Positions 15,562 through 21,404 of a DNA stretch of 35,907 bases are shown piece after piece; position 1 is the first letter of the stretch, and each line of letters begins with the position of its first letter. The translations under genes were made by a program, and so were the position numbers. The stretch covers positions 1 through 35,907 of the IMG/VR virus record IMGVR_UViG_3300028400_000270; one strand, 5' to 3'. Under the pieces are notes generated by a model, which saw nothing but the letters and a program-made list of their open reading frames with translations, did no database searches and had not been told where the DNA came from. Origin of the DNA: a virus.

Positions 15562-16100
15562 AGCAAGACTCCTCTTTTCTTTCTTAAAATTTTCAGTCTT
15601 TCTCTTATTGCTTCTTCTGTTCTTCCAAGCTGTTTTGCTATTTCCTGAGCTTTGTTTTTGTTGAACCTTAAAGTTCCGTTGTGTTTAAAGTTTTTCATCA
15701 AGATTTCATCTTCCCATTCTTGCCAGTTCTGGAATTTTCTACCCTTTTTTCCACTGTGTCTTTTGGTCTTGTGATATAGCTTGTAATACTCTTTTTTGCA
15801 TTCCTTTGAGCAAAAGATCTGCTTTTCTTCAAATGGAACGAATTCTTTACTGCATACTGCACACTTTCTTTTATCTATGTATTTTTCCCAGTACTGTGCG
15901 TATCCTTTTAATGCAAATATTCCTTCTGCTACTGCTGTGATTGTTGCTTTATAGAGCTGCTGTTTTATGAAGTTTTTTACTTTGTTTCTTAAAAAGGATT
16001 TTCCTAAAAACTTATACTTTGTTTCTTCAAGATCTTTCACTATATCTTTTGGTGTGAAAACTTTTCTTTTGACCATGAAAGACCAGATTGTGTTTTTCAT
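15558..16100 (-). CDS. Zinc-finger/HTH DNA-binding protein, 180 aa
   Basis: Residues 78-100 contain KRKCAVCSKEFVPFEEKQIF followed by CSKEC, a C-x2-C...C-x3-C zinc site of the treble-clef type. The C-terminal 60 residues (FQNWQEWEDEILMKNFKHNG, then AQEIAKQLGRTEEAIRERLK) read as a SANT/Myb- or sigma-like helix-turn-helix. The gene overlaps the MuB-like gene by 4 bp. It is a candidate for the middle/late activator that recognises the CGTTCA repeats, as no Mor/C homologue is seen elsewhere. That assignment is a guess; a role in replication is also possible. Confidence 0.6.
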   Translation of the reverse strand: MKNTIWSFMVKRKVFTPKDIVKDLEETKYKFLGKSFLRNKVKNFIKQQLYKATITAVAEGIFALKGYAQYWEKYIDKRKCAVCSKEFVPFEEKQIFCSKECKKEYYKLYHKTKRHSGKKGRKFQNWQEWEDEILMKNFKHNGTLRFNKNKAQEIAKQLGRTEEAIRERLKILRKKRGVLL

Positions 16101-16789
16101 ATTGATACCTCTACTGCTTTTATTAATTTTTTGATTTCTTTTTCTGACAATTGTTCAAGCTTCATTCCTTTTGCGTAGTATAGAAGCCTGTCAATTTCTA
16201 TGGTTGTCCAGTTTCTCTGCTTTGCTATTTTTAGAAGGTTTTCATCTGTTCTTATTTTGTAGTGGTCTGCAAGCTGTCTAACTGTTTTTTCTGATATTGG
16301 AGCAAGGGATTTTCTGATAATAACCCTTTTGTTTAATGCTGGATATTTCCCCATGTGTTTTAAAAGGTCAAGGTCTCCAAGAAGTGCAAACCTGATGGGA
16401 AACTCTTCAAATACGTCTTTTATTTCTCCCATTAAGGTTCTTTTTGACAAGAGCCTTTGAGCTTCGTCTAAAATTACTATCGGGCTTTGTCCTGTTGCTT
16501 CAAGGTATGTTGATAAAAATTCAAGTGTTTCTTGATAGCTTCTGGAGATTGCAGAGCCTAATACTCTTGCAAGTTCTCTTGTAAACTTTGAAGGTGTGTC
16601 AAGTGTTTGTGATACTTTCATGTAAAAAACGTCGTGATACTGTTTTGAAAGCATTTTTGCTGCTTCTGTTTTTCCTACTCCGTAGTTTGCAGATACAACT
16701 GCAAGCCCTTGCTTATTGTCTTTAATTGTTTTACGGAGCATTAAGACGACTTTCTCAAGTTCTTCAAAAGCGTGTGTTTTCACTTGCAT
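16097..16789 (-). CDS. MuB-like AAA+ transposition ATPase
   Basis: The ATP-dependent partner that selects target DNA and activates the transposase. Walker A ANYGVGKTEAAK is at residues 34-45 and Walker B IVILDEAQRL at 104-113. FALLGDLDLL (about 135-144) is the sensor-1 region seen in MuB/TniB/TnsC-type ATPases, and a helical C-terminal domain follows. At 230 residues it is shorter than Mu B (312), lacking the N-terminal HTH part. It starts one base after the transposase stop and precedes the zinc-finger gene in the early operon. Confidence 0.87.
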   Translation of the reverse strand: MQVKTHAFEELEKVVLMLRKTIKDNKQGLAVVSANYGVGKTEAAKMLSKQYHDVFYMKVSQTLDTPSKFTRELARVLGSAISRSYQETLEFLSTYLEATGQSPIVILDEAQRLLSKRTLMGEIKDVFEEFPIRFALLGDLDLLKHMGKYPALNKRVIIRKSLAPISEKTVRQLADHYKIRTDENLLKIAKQRNWTTIEIDRLLYYAKGMKLEQLSEKEIKKLIKAVEVSI

Positions 16790-16790
16790 T

Positions 16791-18239
16791 TCAATCTTCC
16801 TCCATTAAAAGTTTTTCTAATATGTTTTCTTCTTCTGGTTCTTGATGTTCTTCTTCATTGATAAGGTTTTCTTGAAGCTGTTCGTATAGTGGTTCTGTGG
16901 ATATTTCTACCTTGTGAGGATCCTCCTGGACTGCTTCTACTTCAAGCATTGTTTTTTCTGCTTCAAGTTTTTGAACTCTTTTCTGAACTCTTTTTTGTTT
17001 TTGAACTGCTTGTTTTTGCGATACTGCGTCAAGGTGTATTGGCTGGCTTATAAGTTTGGCAACTCCCAAGTATTCTCCTGTTTCGTGAGAATAAACGAAA
17101 AGATTTGTGATATTTTCAATGTCTCTCAAACATACAACTGCAAGATTTTCTCTTTTTCTTCCAAGGTCTGTTTCTACTTTGTGGTGAATGAATTCGTATA
17201 TTAAGTTGTCTATCTGTATTTGGTTGTTTATTACTTTTCTTTCAAATCTTTGTGAGAATGCCTGTCTTATTATTTCTTCGTCAAGCTGTTTTGTTCCAAG
17301 TCCGTATGCCTGAACTATTTCTACAGGAGAGAATGAGCCTTGAATGTGCTTGAAGTTGTGATTTTCTTTATTGTATGTTTCTATTGCAAGGTGCCATAGA
17401 TCTTCAAAACTTCCTTCAAATCCTGATGCTCTTATCAGCCTGTTTGTTCCTTTTATTCCATCAAAAGCTTTTTCTATTAGCTTTGAACCGGGGTTGTAAG
17501 ATTTTGTGTTTTTATATTTAACTTCAAGCTGTTTGAATGCAGATATAAGATACTGGTTTTTTATCACTTTTTCGTTGTCAGACTTGATAGCTTTTGGAAC
17601 TCCGTATTGAATGAAAAGTGTCATGAAGTAGTATGCAAGGTCAAGGGAGTTGAATGCTTTGTTGTAGTATTTTACATTCTTTTCTTTGTTCTCAATTATA
17701 TATGGCGGTAGGAAGTATCCAGAAAAGCTGTCTCTGATGTTCATAATGGAGTAGTTTTTGCCGTTGTATGAGTATCCAGTAGCGTCTATTTCCCACAGTC
17801 CTATTTCTCTTTTTACGGTTCCTTTTGGTTTTACATATTTTGCAAGTTCTTTTTTCAGCCTTCTGTTTTTCTCAAGTTTTTCATGTGAACCAAACTCCCT
17901 AACTATGAAGTAATCAATGAATTCGTAAAATGCTTTCTTGCCGAGCTTGACATTGTCGGCTATCAGGTCTATCTTTATCATCTCGTATATTTGGGAGTTT
18001 GATAGAACCCTGCTCCTTCCTTTTTCTTCTGTGCGGAAGGTCAGCAGGGTTTTTATCTTGCTTCTGGTTTTTTCAGAGAGGGACTTGTAGATTCTTAAAT
18101 TTCTTTCTCCGTTTTTTCTTCTCTCCTGTCCCTCTCCTTTTATAATTCTGTGAACTTTAGATTTACTTACTCCAGTGATTTTTGCTATCTCTCTTACAGA
18201 AAAACCTTGTGCGTGCAACTCTAAGATCTTAGACTTCAT
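16791..18239 (-). CDS. MuA-like DDE transposase
   Basis: Catalyses strand transfer for integration and replicative transposition. An N-terminal HTH (about 8-35, GFSVREIAKITGVSKSKVHR) precedes a RNase H-fold core with catalytic Asp152 (WEIDATGY), Asp221 (IKSDNEKV) and Glu256 (PGSKLIEKAFDG), a D-D-34-E spacing. A beta-barrel-like domain follows to about residue 400. The C-terminus is charged and coiled, and may contact the MuB-like ATPase as the Mu A tail does. At 482 residues it is shorter than Mu A (663), having fewer N-terminal DNA-binding domains. Its ATG overlaps the stop of the ParB-like gene. Confidence 0.93.
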   Translation of the reverse strand: MKSKILELHAQGFSVREIAKITGVSKSKVHRIIKGEGQERRKNGERNLRIYKSLSEKTRSKIKTLLTFRTEEKGRSRVLSNSQIYEMIKIDLIADNVKLGKKAFYEFIDYFIVREFGSHEKLEKNRRLKKELAKYVKPKGTVKREIGLWEIDATGYSYNGKNYSIMNIRDSFSGYFLPPYIIENKEKNVKYYNKAFNSLDLAYYFMTLFIQYGVPKAIKSDNEKVIKNQYLISAFKQLEVKYKNTKSYNPGSKLIEKAFDGIKGTNRLIRASGFEGSFEDLWHLAIETYNKENHNFKHIQGSFSPVEIVQAYGLGTKQLDEEIIRQAFSQRFERKVINNQIQIDNLIYEFIHHKVETDLGRKRENLAVVCLRDIENITNLFVYSHETGEYLGVAKLISQPIHLDAVSQKQAVQKQKRVQKRVQKLEAEKTMLEVEAVQEDPHKVEISTEPLYEQLQENLINEEEHQEPEEENILEKLLMEED

Positions 18240-19156
18240 GAGCCTCTCCCTTTTAATCTGTTAAAATCAAAAAGTGCTTTTCTGTCCTTATAATCTTCCA
18301 TATCCTTGTAGGTCTTTTCTTTTAGTGCAAAATAAAATTCTTCTGCGATTTCAAGTGCTTTTTCTAATCCGAAATGAAATTCTATTTCTATGAGTGCGTC
18401 CCAGATTATGTCTTTGTTTCTTTCAAGAATTTTTGTTGGTGGTAAGAGTTCTTTCTCTTTCTTTTGTTTTGACTTTGGCTTTTCTTCTGCCGCTGGTTCT
18501 TCTTCGTTCCAGTCGTCCCAGCTTCCGTCGTATTCCTCTTCACCTTCGGGGGTGTTTACAAAATTTTGAAAGTTTTCATTTTTTTGTAAAGAGTTGAGCA
18601 TATAAGATACTCTTTGTTGTGAAATTCCTAAATTTTTAGCAATTTCCTCTTGTGTATAACCTTCCCTATAAAGTTCCAAAGCCTTTTGTTTTAGCTTTTC
18701 TTTTTCAAGTTTTTCTTTGTTTTTTAAATCTTTTATCCAGTTGTAAACAGTTCTTTCTTCTACGCCGAATAATTCTGCTATTTCTTTGGGTTCGTCGCCT
18801 TGTAAATATAAAGTTCTGGCATTTTCAATTTTTTCCTCTCTGGTTAGAGGTATTCCGTGTTTTAGGTTTGCCTTTATGGCTACTTTTCTAAACTCTTTTT
18901 CATCATTCAGGTCTTTGAGTTTTGCTTGTATGTAGGTTTTTCCTGCTTTTTGGTGGGCTAAATATCTATGGTTTCCATCTACTATCCAATATTTACCGTC
19001 TCTAGGGTTTTTCCAAACAAGTATTGGGTCAAACTCTACGCCGTTTTTTATCATTTCTGCGTATTCTTCTACCTTTTCAGGTATAGTTCCTGTTATTACT
19101 CTTGGAAGAAGTCCTTGAGGTATATAAAGGTCTGAAATATCTATTTTTACTATCAT
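18236..19156 (-). CDS. ParB-like domain protein with HTH modules
   Basis: Residues 1-95 form a ParB/Srx-type domain with LYIPQGLLPRVITGTIPEKV, DPILVWKN and the box GNHRYLAHQKAG (about 60-71). Two helix-turn-helix units follow: about 108-145 (EPKEIAELFGVEERTVYNWI) and about 158-192 (YTQEEIAKNLGISQQRVSYM). Then come an acidic, low-complexity linker and a helical C-terminal domain. It could bind the phage ends or an internal enhancer and shape the transposition complex, or regulate the early operon. The gene directly precedes the transposase and carries the 35-bp repressor-type palindrome within its linker-coding part. CTP binding is not established from sequence alone. Confidence 0.75.
   Translation of the reverse strand: MIVKIDISDLYIPQGLLPRVITGTIPEKVEEYAEMIKNGVEFDPILVWKNPRDGKYWIVDGNHRYLAHQKAGKTYIQAKLKDLNDEKEFRKVAIKANLKHGIPLTREEKIENARTLYLQGDEPKEIAELFGVEERTVYNWIKDLKNKEKLEKEKLKQKALELYREGYTQEEIAKNLGISQQRVSYMLNSLQKNENFQNFVNTPEGEEEYDGSWDDWNEEEPAAEEKPKSKQKKEKELLPPTKILERNKDIIWDALIEIEFHFGLEKALEIAEEFYFALKEKTYKDMEDYKDRKALFDFNRLKGRGS
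18556..18590. repeat. 35-bp palindromic box inside the ParB-like gene
   Basis: These bases match 21356-21390 upstream of the repressor at 34 of 35 positions (only 18579 T versus 21379 A differs). The core TTGAAAGTTTTCAA/TTGAAAGTTTTCAT is an inverted repeat flanked by TTACAAAA and TTTTGTAAA arms. In the ParB frame it encodes LQKNENFQNFV, just before the acidic linker. It is probably an internal operator or enhancer bound by the repressor. Confidence 0.7.
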
Positions 19157-19172
19157 TTTCTCAATCCTCCTT

Positions 19173-19217
19173 GTCGTTCAATCCGTTCACGGAATTTTTG
19201 AAATAGTTGTATGTTTT
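19173..19217 (+). promoter_or_regulatory. CGTTCA-type promoter, early-region copy A
   Basis: GTCGTTCAATCCGTTCAC (19173-19190) has the two CGTTCA half-sites 9 bp apart. After exactly 13 bases comes TAGTTGTATGTTTT (19204-19217), aligned with the TTTATCTTT box of the late promoters. The predicted start falls at about 19222, the ATG of the small membrane gene, so the mRNA would be leaderless. Confidence 0.65.
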
Positions 19218-19221
19218 GGGT

Positions 19222-19434
19222 ATGGAAAAGTTTGCAGATGTTTTGCTTGAGCTTGTTAATAAGGGATATTTAGATTTTGTTTTTATGGTGTTGTCCACTA
19301 TTCTATTTTTCAAAGCTGACAAACATAGAAAGGAACTGAAAACCCCGTCTGCTAATTTAGTTGCGTATGTATATTTACTTCTCATTATTTTCCTCTTTTT
19401 CAAATTTTTCATAGATTATGTCCTCAATATTTGA
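19222..19434 (+). CDS. Small two-TM membrane protein, antisense to early operon (70 aa)
   Basis: The 70-residue product MEKFADVLLELVNKGYLDFV has two hydrophobic helices (about 17-32 and 50-69) joined by a charged loop FFKADKHRKELKTP. It is paralogous to the protein at 20760-20993, whose loop is LFKAEKENVELKSP, and substitutions between them are conservative in this frame. The matching promoter ends right at the ATG, with no ribosome site, predicting a leaderless transcript. The gene lies antisense to the early operon and its 3' end overlaps a minus-strand gene. A membrane function, such as superinfection exclusion or lysis timing, is possible but unproven. Confidence 0.55.
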   Translation: MEKFADVLLELVNKGYLDFVFMVLSTILFFKADKHRKELKTPSANLVAYVYLLLIIFLFFKFFIDYVLNI

Positions 19435-19524
19435 AAGTTTTGTGTATAGCACTAAAATTAACCCCATTATCAAAGCTCCTATCATGGAAAATCCAACTTC
19501 TAAAACCTTAATTAACTCTTCCAT
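19375..19524 (-). CDS. Small single-TM protein, 49 aa, paralogue of 20907-21083
   Basis: ATG 19524 has AAGGAGGAGT upstream, a strong ribosome site. The product MEELIKVLEVGFSMIGALIM then GLILVLYTKLSNIEDIIYEK has one membrane helix and an acidic tail. It aligns with the 58-residue protein at 20907-21083 (MEKLIVVLMIGFSITGALIF). Its end overlaps the plus-strand gene 19222-19434 on the opposite strand. Together with that gene it forms the second copy of a duplicated module. Confidence 0.6.
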   Translation of the reverse strand: MEELIKVLEVGFSMIGALIMGLILVLYTKLSNIEDIIYEKFEKEENNEK

Positions 19525-19538
19525 CTCAATACTCCTCC

Positions 19539-19925
19539 TTAAAAATGGTCTTCTTCAATGTTATTTTTATTAGGGGCAGGGCTTTGTAATAAATCTTTGA
19601 AGGTAAACGAATGTGAGCGAAGCAAAGGAACCAACTCGTTCTCAACAAAATTCTTATCAAGTTTCTCTTGATGGACGTTCAGTTGAATTGAATGTTCATC
19701 TTGACAATAAACAGTTAATAGCTCTTTTAATTCTGTTAATTCAGAAAGTAGATTTTTTAGAAGCTGTTTTATCTCGGCTTGCTCTAAAAGAAGGTCTTTC
19801 AAAAGACGATTTGGATAAACTTCTTGATGAGAGCCTAAAATCTTCTTCCCAAATCGTCTCTGATATTTTGGATAAAATGAAGGATTAACACTTTTTAAAG
19901 CCCTGCCCTTTTTTACCTTTTTCAT
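19539..19925 (-). CDS. Early hypothetical protein with tape-measure-like C-terminal motif (128 aa)
   Basis: ATG 19925 has GGGAGG nine bases upstream. The basic N-terminus is followed by a coiled coil (LLLEQAEIKQLLKNLLSELT, about 45-70). Then comes HSIQLNVHQEKLDKNFVENE and LVPLL, which resembles the tape-measure C-terminus (NTIHVHADNFDRRFVEDELL, PIL). Such a motif shared by an early and a late protein is unusual. The gene is overlapped by an opposite-strand frame (19613-19888). No function is known. Confidence 0.55.
   Translation of the reverse strand: MKKVKKGRALKSVNPSFYPKYQRRFGKKILGSHQEVYPNRLLKDLLLEQAEIKQLLKNLLSELTELKELLTVYCQDEHSIQLNVHQEKLDKNFVENELVPLLRSHSFTFKDLLQSPAPNKNNIEEDHF
19574..19908. 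repeat. 12-bp perfect inverted repeats bracketing a 335-bp segment
   Basis: GGGCAGGGCTTT (19574-19585) and AAAGCCCTGCCC (19897-19908) are exact reverse complements. They enclose the plus-strand frame 19613-19888, while the minus-strand gene 19539-19925 reads through both arms. A GC-rich 12-mer pair is unexpected by chance in this AT-rich DNA. It may mark a small inserted cassette or form a long-range RNA stem. Confidence 0.5.
19613..19888 (+). CDS. Possible plus-strand gene overlapping the 128-aa early gene (91 aa)
   Basis: This frame starts at GTG 19613 with GAAGG nine bases upstream. The product is protein-like: SLDGRSVELNVHLDNKQLIA, a hydrophobic helix LLILLIQKVDFLEAVLSRLA, then KEGLSKDDLDKLLDESL and DILDKMKD. 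It is fully antisense to a minus-strand gene that has the better ribosome site. At the overlap both strands encode a similar peptide (DGRSVELNVH on plus, DEHSIQLNVH on minus). Either strand, or both, may be used; this one is less certain. Confidence 0.35.
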   Translation: MSEAKEPTRSQQNSYQVSLDGRSVELNVHLDNKQLIALLILLIQKVDFLEAVLSRLALKEGLSKDDLDKLLDESLKSSSQIVSDILDKMKD

Positions 19926-19926
19926 A

Positions 19927-20400
19927 TTAATATTCCTCCCTTAACGTCATAACCTTGCTTCTTATTACTGCTCTTTTTTGGTTAAGGACTGTTAGAGCTT
20001 CATCTATTTCGTTGAGATATAGAAGCAGTTCTTCTTTTGTTATTCTTCCGTCTTCACGGATTTCAACTTCCGTTTGGGGAACATCGTGAAGTTCTTTCAT
20101 CAGTTTTGAAAGTTTTATGTCTTCTTCAGCTTCCTGTATTTCAACTTTCATAGGAACATATCCGTATCTTCTGAGTATTTCTTGTAAAACTTGCTGAAAT
20201 AGTTCAGGTGTTTCATCTTTTAGAACATCAAAAATATCAACTGCTTTAGATATAGGATCTCTACGATAGTGTGGATTGTCCGTGTCATTTGCCCAGCTAT
20301 AAATTGTCTTTGCTGAAATGCCAGTTCTGACCTGAAAAATCAAAGGATTTTTCCTTTTGATAAATTTTTTGTAAACCCAATTAAAGTTTGCGTGTGCCAT
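19927..20400 (-). CDS. HTH regulator, CII/Ner-region type (157 aa)
   Basis: The N-terminal 60 residues (NWVYKKFIKRKNPLIFQVRT, then GISAKTIYSWANDTDNPHYR) form a likely helix-turn-helix, with ISAKTIYSWAN as the recognition helix. The middle part (AVDIFDVLKDETPELFQQVL) resembles phage regulatory proteins of the CII-like group that act in the early operon. The C-terminal half is helical and charged. It lies between a Ner-like gene and a small coiled-coil gene. It is one candidate for the activator of the CGTTCA promoters. Confidence 0.6.
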   Translation of the reverse strand: MAHANFNWVYKKFIKRKNPLIFQVRTGISAKTIYSWANDTDNPHYRRDPISKAVDIFDVLKDETPELFQQVLQEILRRYGYVPMKVEIQEAEEDIKLSKLMKELHDVPQTEVEIREDGRITKEELLLYLNEIDEALTVLNQKRAVIRSKVMTLREEY

Positions 20401-20423
20401 GATATATACCTCCTAAAAGTGAT

Positions 20424-20696
20424 TTATTTTTCTTCAGATTTTTTCTCAGATTTTTCCACGTTCTCTAATACATAAGGAAAAAGCGAGCCTCTCGGAACTT
20501 CTAAAAAATCCTCTATTGCTTTTGCTATTCTGCGGGATTTGTCGCCTTTGTATAGAAAGCGATACATAAATGTGGTAGAGATGCCTAACTCTTCCGTAAG
20601 GTCTTTTAGTGTCATTCCTCTTTTTGCCAGTTCTCCTTTTATGAAGTTTACAGCTCCGTATTTTTTTATTTCTTTATTTATGTCTTTAGTTCTCAT
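20424..20696 (-). CDS. Ner-like small HTH regulator
   Basis: The 90-residue product contains FIKGELAKRGMTLKDLTEEL then GISTTFMYRFLYKGDKSRRI, followed by AKAIEDFLEVP. This order (R-G-M-T-L-x-x-L ... G-I-S-T-T-F, then I-A-x-A-I) resembles Mu Ner/Nlp-type DNA-binding proteins, which damp early and repressor transcription. The C-terminus is a short Lys/Glu tail. Its position early in the minus-strand operon, after two small genes, agrees with Ner. The region upstream of its ATG carries a CGTTCA promoter on the other strand. Confidence 0.65.
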   Translation of the reverse strand: MRTKDINKEIKKYGAVNFIKGELAKRGMTLKDLTEELGISTTFMYRFLYKGDKSRRIAKAIEDFLEVPRGSLFPYVLENVEKSEKKSEEK

Positions 20697-20710
20697 ACTT
20701 TTACCTCCTT

Positions 20711-20755
20711 GTCGTTCAAATCGTTCACAGAAATTTTTAAATAGTTGTATGTTTT
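20711..20755 (+). promoter_or_regulatory. CGTTCA-type promoter, early-region copy B
   Basis: GTCGTTCAAATCGTTCAC (20711-20728), 13 bases, then TAGTTGTATGTTTT (20742-20755) are the same as copy A apart from a few bases. The predicted start (about 20760) coincides with the ATG of the downstream membrane gene. Sequence similarity with copy A extends from CTTGTCGTTCAA to GGGTATGGA. Confidence 0.65.
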
Positions 20756-20759
20756 GGGT

Positions 20760-20993
20760 ATGGAATTAGATAAAATTTTGGTAGCAATTCTTTTAAATAA
20801 GTTTTTGCAACATGTATTTGTTTTTATAGTGTGTGTGCATTTGCTTTTTAAAGCAGAGAAAGAAAATGTAGAATTAAAATCTCCTTTTATAAAAATTAGT
20901 TCTTGGCTAATTTTCATTTTGGTTATCTCCCTCTTTGGAGTTATTCTTTTTGATTTGGTTTTTTATATCATTAACGAGATCAAGCAAAATTGA
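20760..20993 (+). CDS. Small two-TM membrane protein, antisense to early operon (77 aa)
   Basis: The product MELDKILVAILLNKFLQHVF has two membrane segments (about 18-31 and 48-70) separated by LFKAEKENVELKSPFIKISS. It is a paralogue of the 70-residue protein at 19222-19434. The ATG sits at the predicted transcription start, so the mRNA would have no leader and no ribosome site. The gene runs against the early operon, and its last part overlaps the minus-strand gene 20907-21083. Confidence 0.55.
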   Translation: MELDKILVAILLNKFLQHVFVFIVCVHLLFKAEKENVELKSPFIKISSWLIFILVISLFGVILFDLVFYIINEIKQN

Positions 20994-21083
20994 AAATTTC
21001 AGGTCTAACATAAGGATTACACCGAAAATTAAAGCACCTGTTATTGAAAAACCAATCATTAAAACCACAATTAACTTTTCCAT
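20907..21083 (-). CDS. Small single-TM protein, 58 aa, paralogue of 19375-19524
   Basis: ATG 21083 follows GGGAGA. The sequence MEKLIVVLMIGFSITGALIF then GVILMLDLKFSILLDLVNDI has one membrane helix, then a basic, Asn-rich tail. It shares the N-terminal half with the 49-residue protein at 19375-19524. It overlaps the 60-residue gene upstream by 13 bp and the plus-strand gene 20760-20993 downstream. Confidence 0.6.
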   Translation of the reverse strand: MEKLIVVLMIGFSITGALIFGVILMLDLKFSILLDLVNDIKNQIKKNNSKEGDNQNEN

Positions 21084-21253
21084 AGTAATCTCCCTTTTTT
21101 CTTATTTACTTCCTTGATAACTCTGCGACCAAAATCTTTTAAGAAATGCGTGATATTTAGTAATTCTCTGATAGGAATACTTTGTGTATGAGCTTTTAAG
21201 ATAACCTTGCCTTTACTTCTTTTTTCCTGTTTAATATTACCTATACTTGACAT
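21071..21253 (-). CDS. First early gene, basic protein, 60 aa
   Basis: ATG 21253 has GGAGA seven to eight bases upstream and lies about 26 bp after the predicted early transcript start. The product is strongly basic (MSSIGNIKQEKRSKGKVILK; FLKDFGRRVIKEVNKKKGRL) and may bind nucleic acid. No family was recognised. As the first gene of the early operon it would be made immediately after induction. Confidence 0.6.
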   Translation of the reverse strand: MSSIGNIKQEKRSKGKVILKAHTQSIPIRELLNITHFLKDFGRRVIKEVNKKKGRLLWKS

Positions 21254-21285
21254 TTGTATATTCTCCGTGTGTGTTGTTAGATATA

Positions 21286-21314
21286 AGTATATGACATTGG
21301 TTGTAAATTGTCAA
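21286..21314 (-). promoter_or_regulatory. Early operon promoter
   Basis: On the minus strand TTGACA (21314-21309), a 17-bp spacer and TATACT (21291-21286) form a near-perfect sigma-70-type promoter firing into the early operon. The GACATTGGTTGTAAA operator overlaps its spacer, so repressor binding there would shut off transposition genes. Confidence 0.85.
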
Positions 21315-21339
21315 TAGTTTTATTGACATTGGTTGTAAA
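21293..21339. promoter_or_regulatory. Repressor operators (15-bp direct repeats)
   Basis: GACATTGGTTGTAAA occurs at 21293-21307 and again at 21325-21339, a 32-bp repeat period (three helical turns). An inverted TTGTCAAT lies between them. The first copy overlaps the early promoter. The second overlaps a plus-strand TTGACA (21323-21328) that could serve the repressor gene, with a weak -10 TAGTAA at 21346. Confidence 0.75.
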
Positions 21340-21355
21340 AATTAGTAGTAATTTT

Positions 21356-21390
21356 TTACAAAATTTTGAAAGTTTTCAATTTTTTGTAAA
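21356..21390. repeat. 35-bp palindromic box upstream of the repressor
   Basis: The arms TTACAAAA-TTTTGAAA and TTTTCAA-TTTTTTGTAAA form an extended imperfect inverted repeat 14 bp upstream of the repressor ATG. A 34-of-35 copy lies in the ParB-like gene at 18556-18590. It is probably an operator for autoregulation or for repression at a distance. Confidence 0.7.
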
Positions 21391-21404
21391 AATTTTAGAA
21401 CTGA

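Noticed and set aside
19161-19385. Minus-strand frame (about 75 aa) whose ATG overlaps the stop of the 49-aa gene
   Set aside because: Its counterpart in the other copy (20693-20917) aligns, but much of the identity comes from the shared promoter DNA. The opposite (plus) frame shows more conservative changes and a clear membrane-protein pattern. It is kept only as an alternative.
20693-20917. Minus-strand frame antisense to the 77-aa membrane protein
   Set aside because: It reads through the promoter element on its complementary strand and lacks a recognisable domain. Start/stop coupling with the 58-aa gene is its only support.
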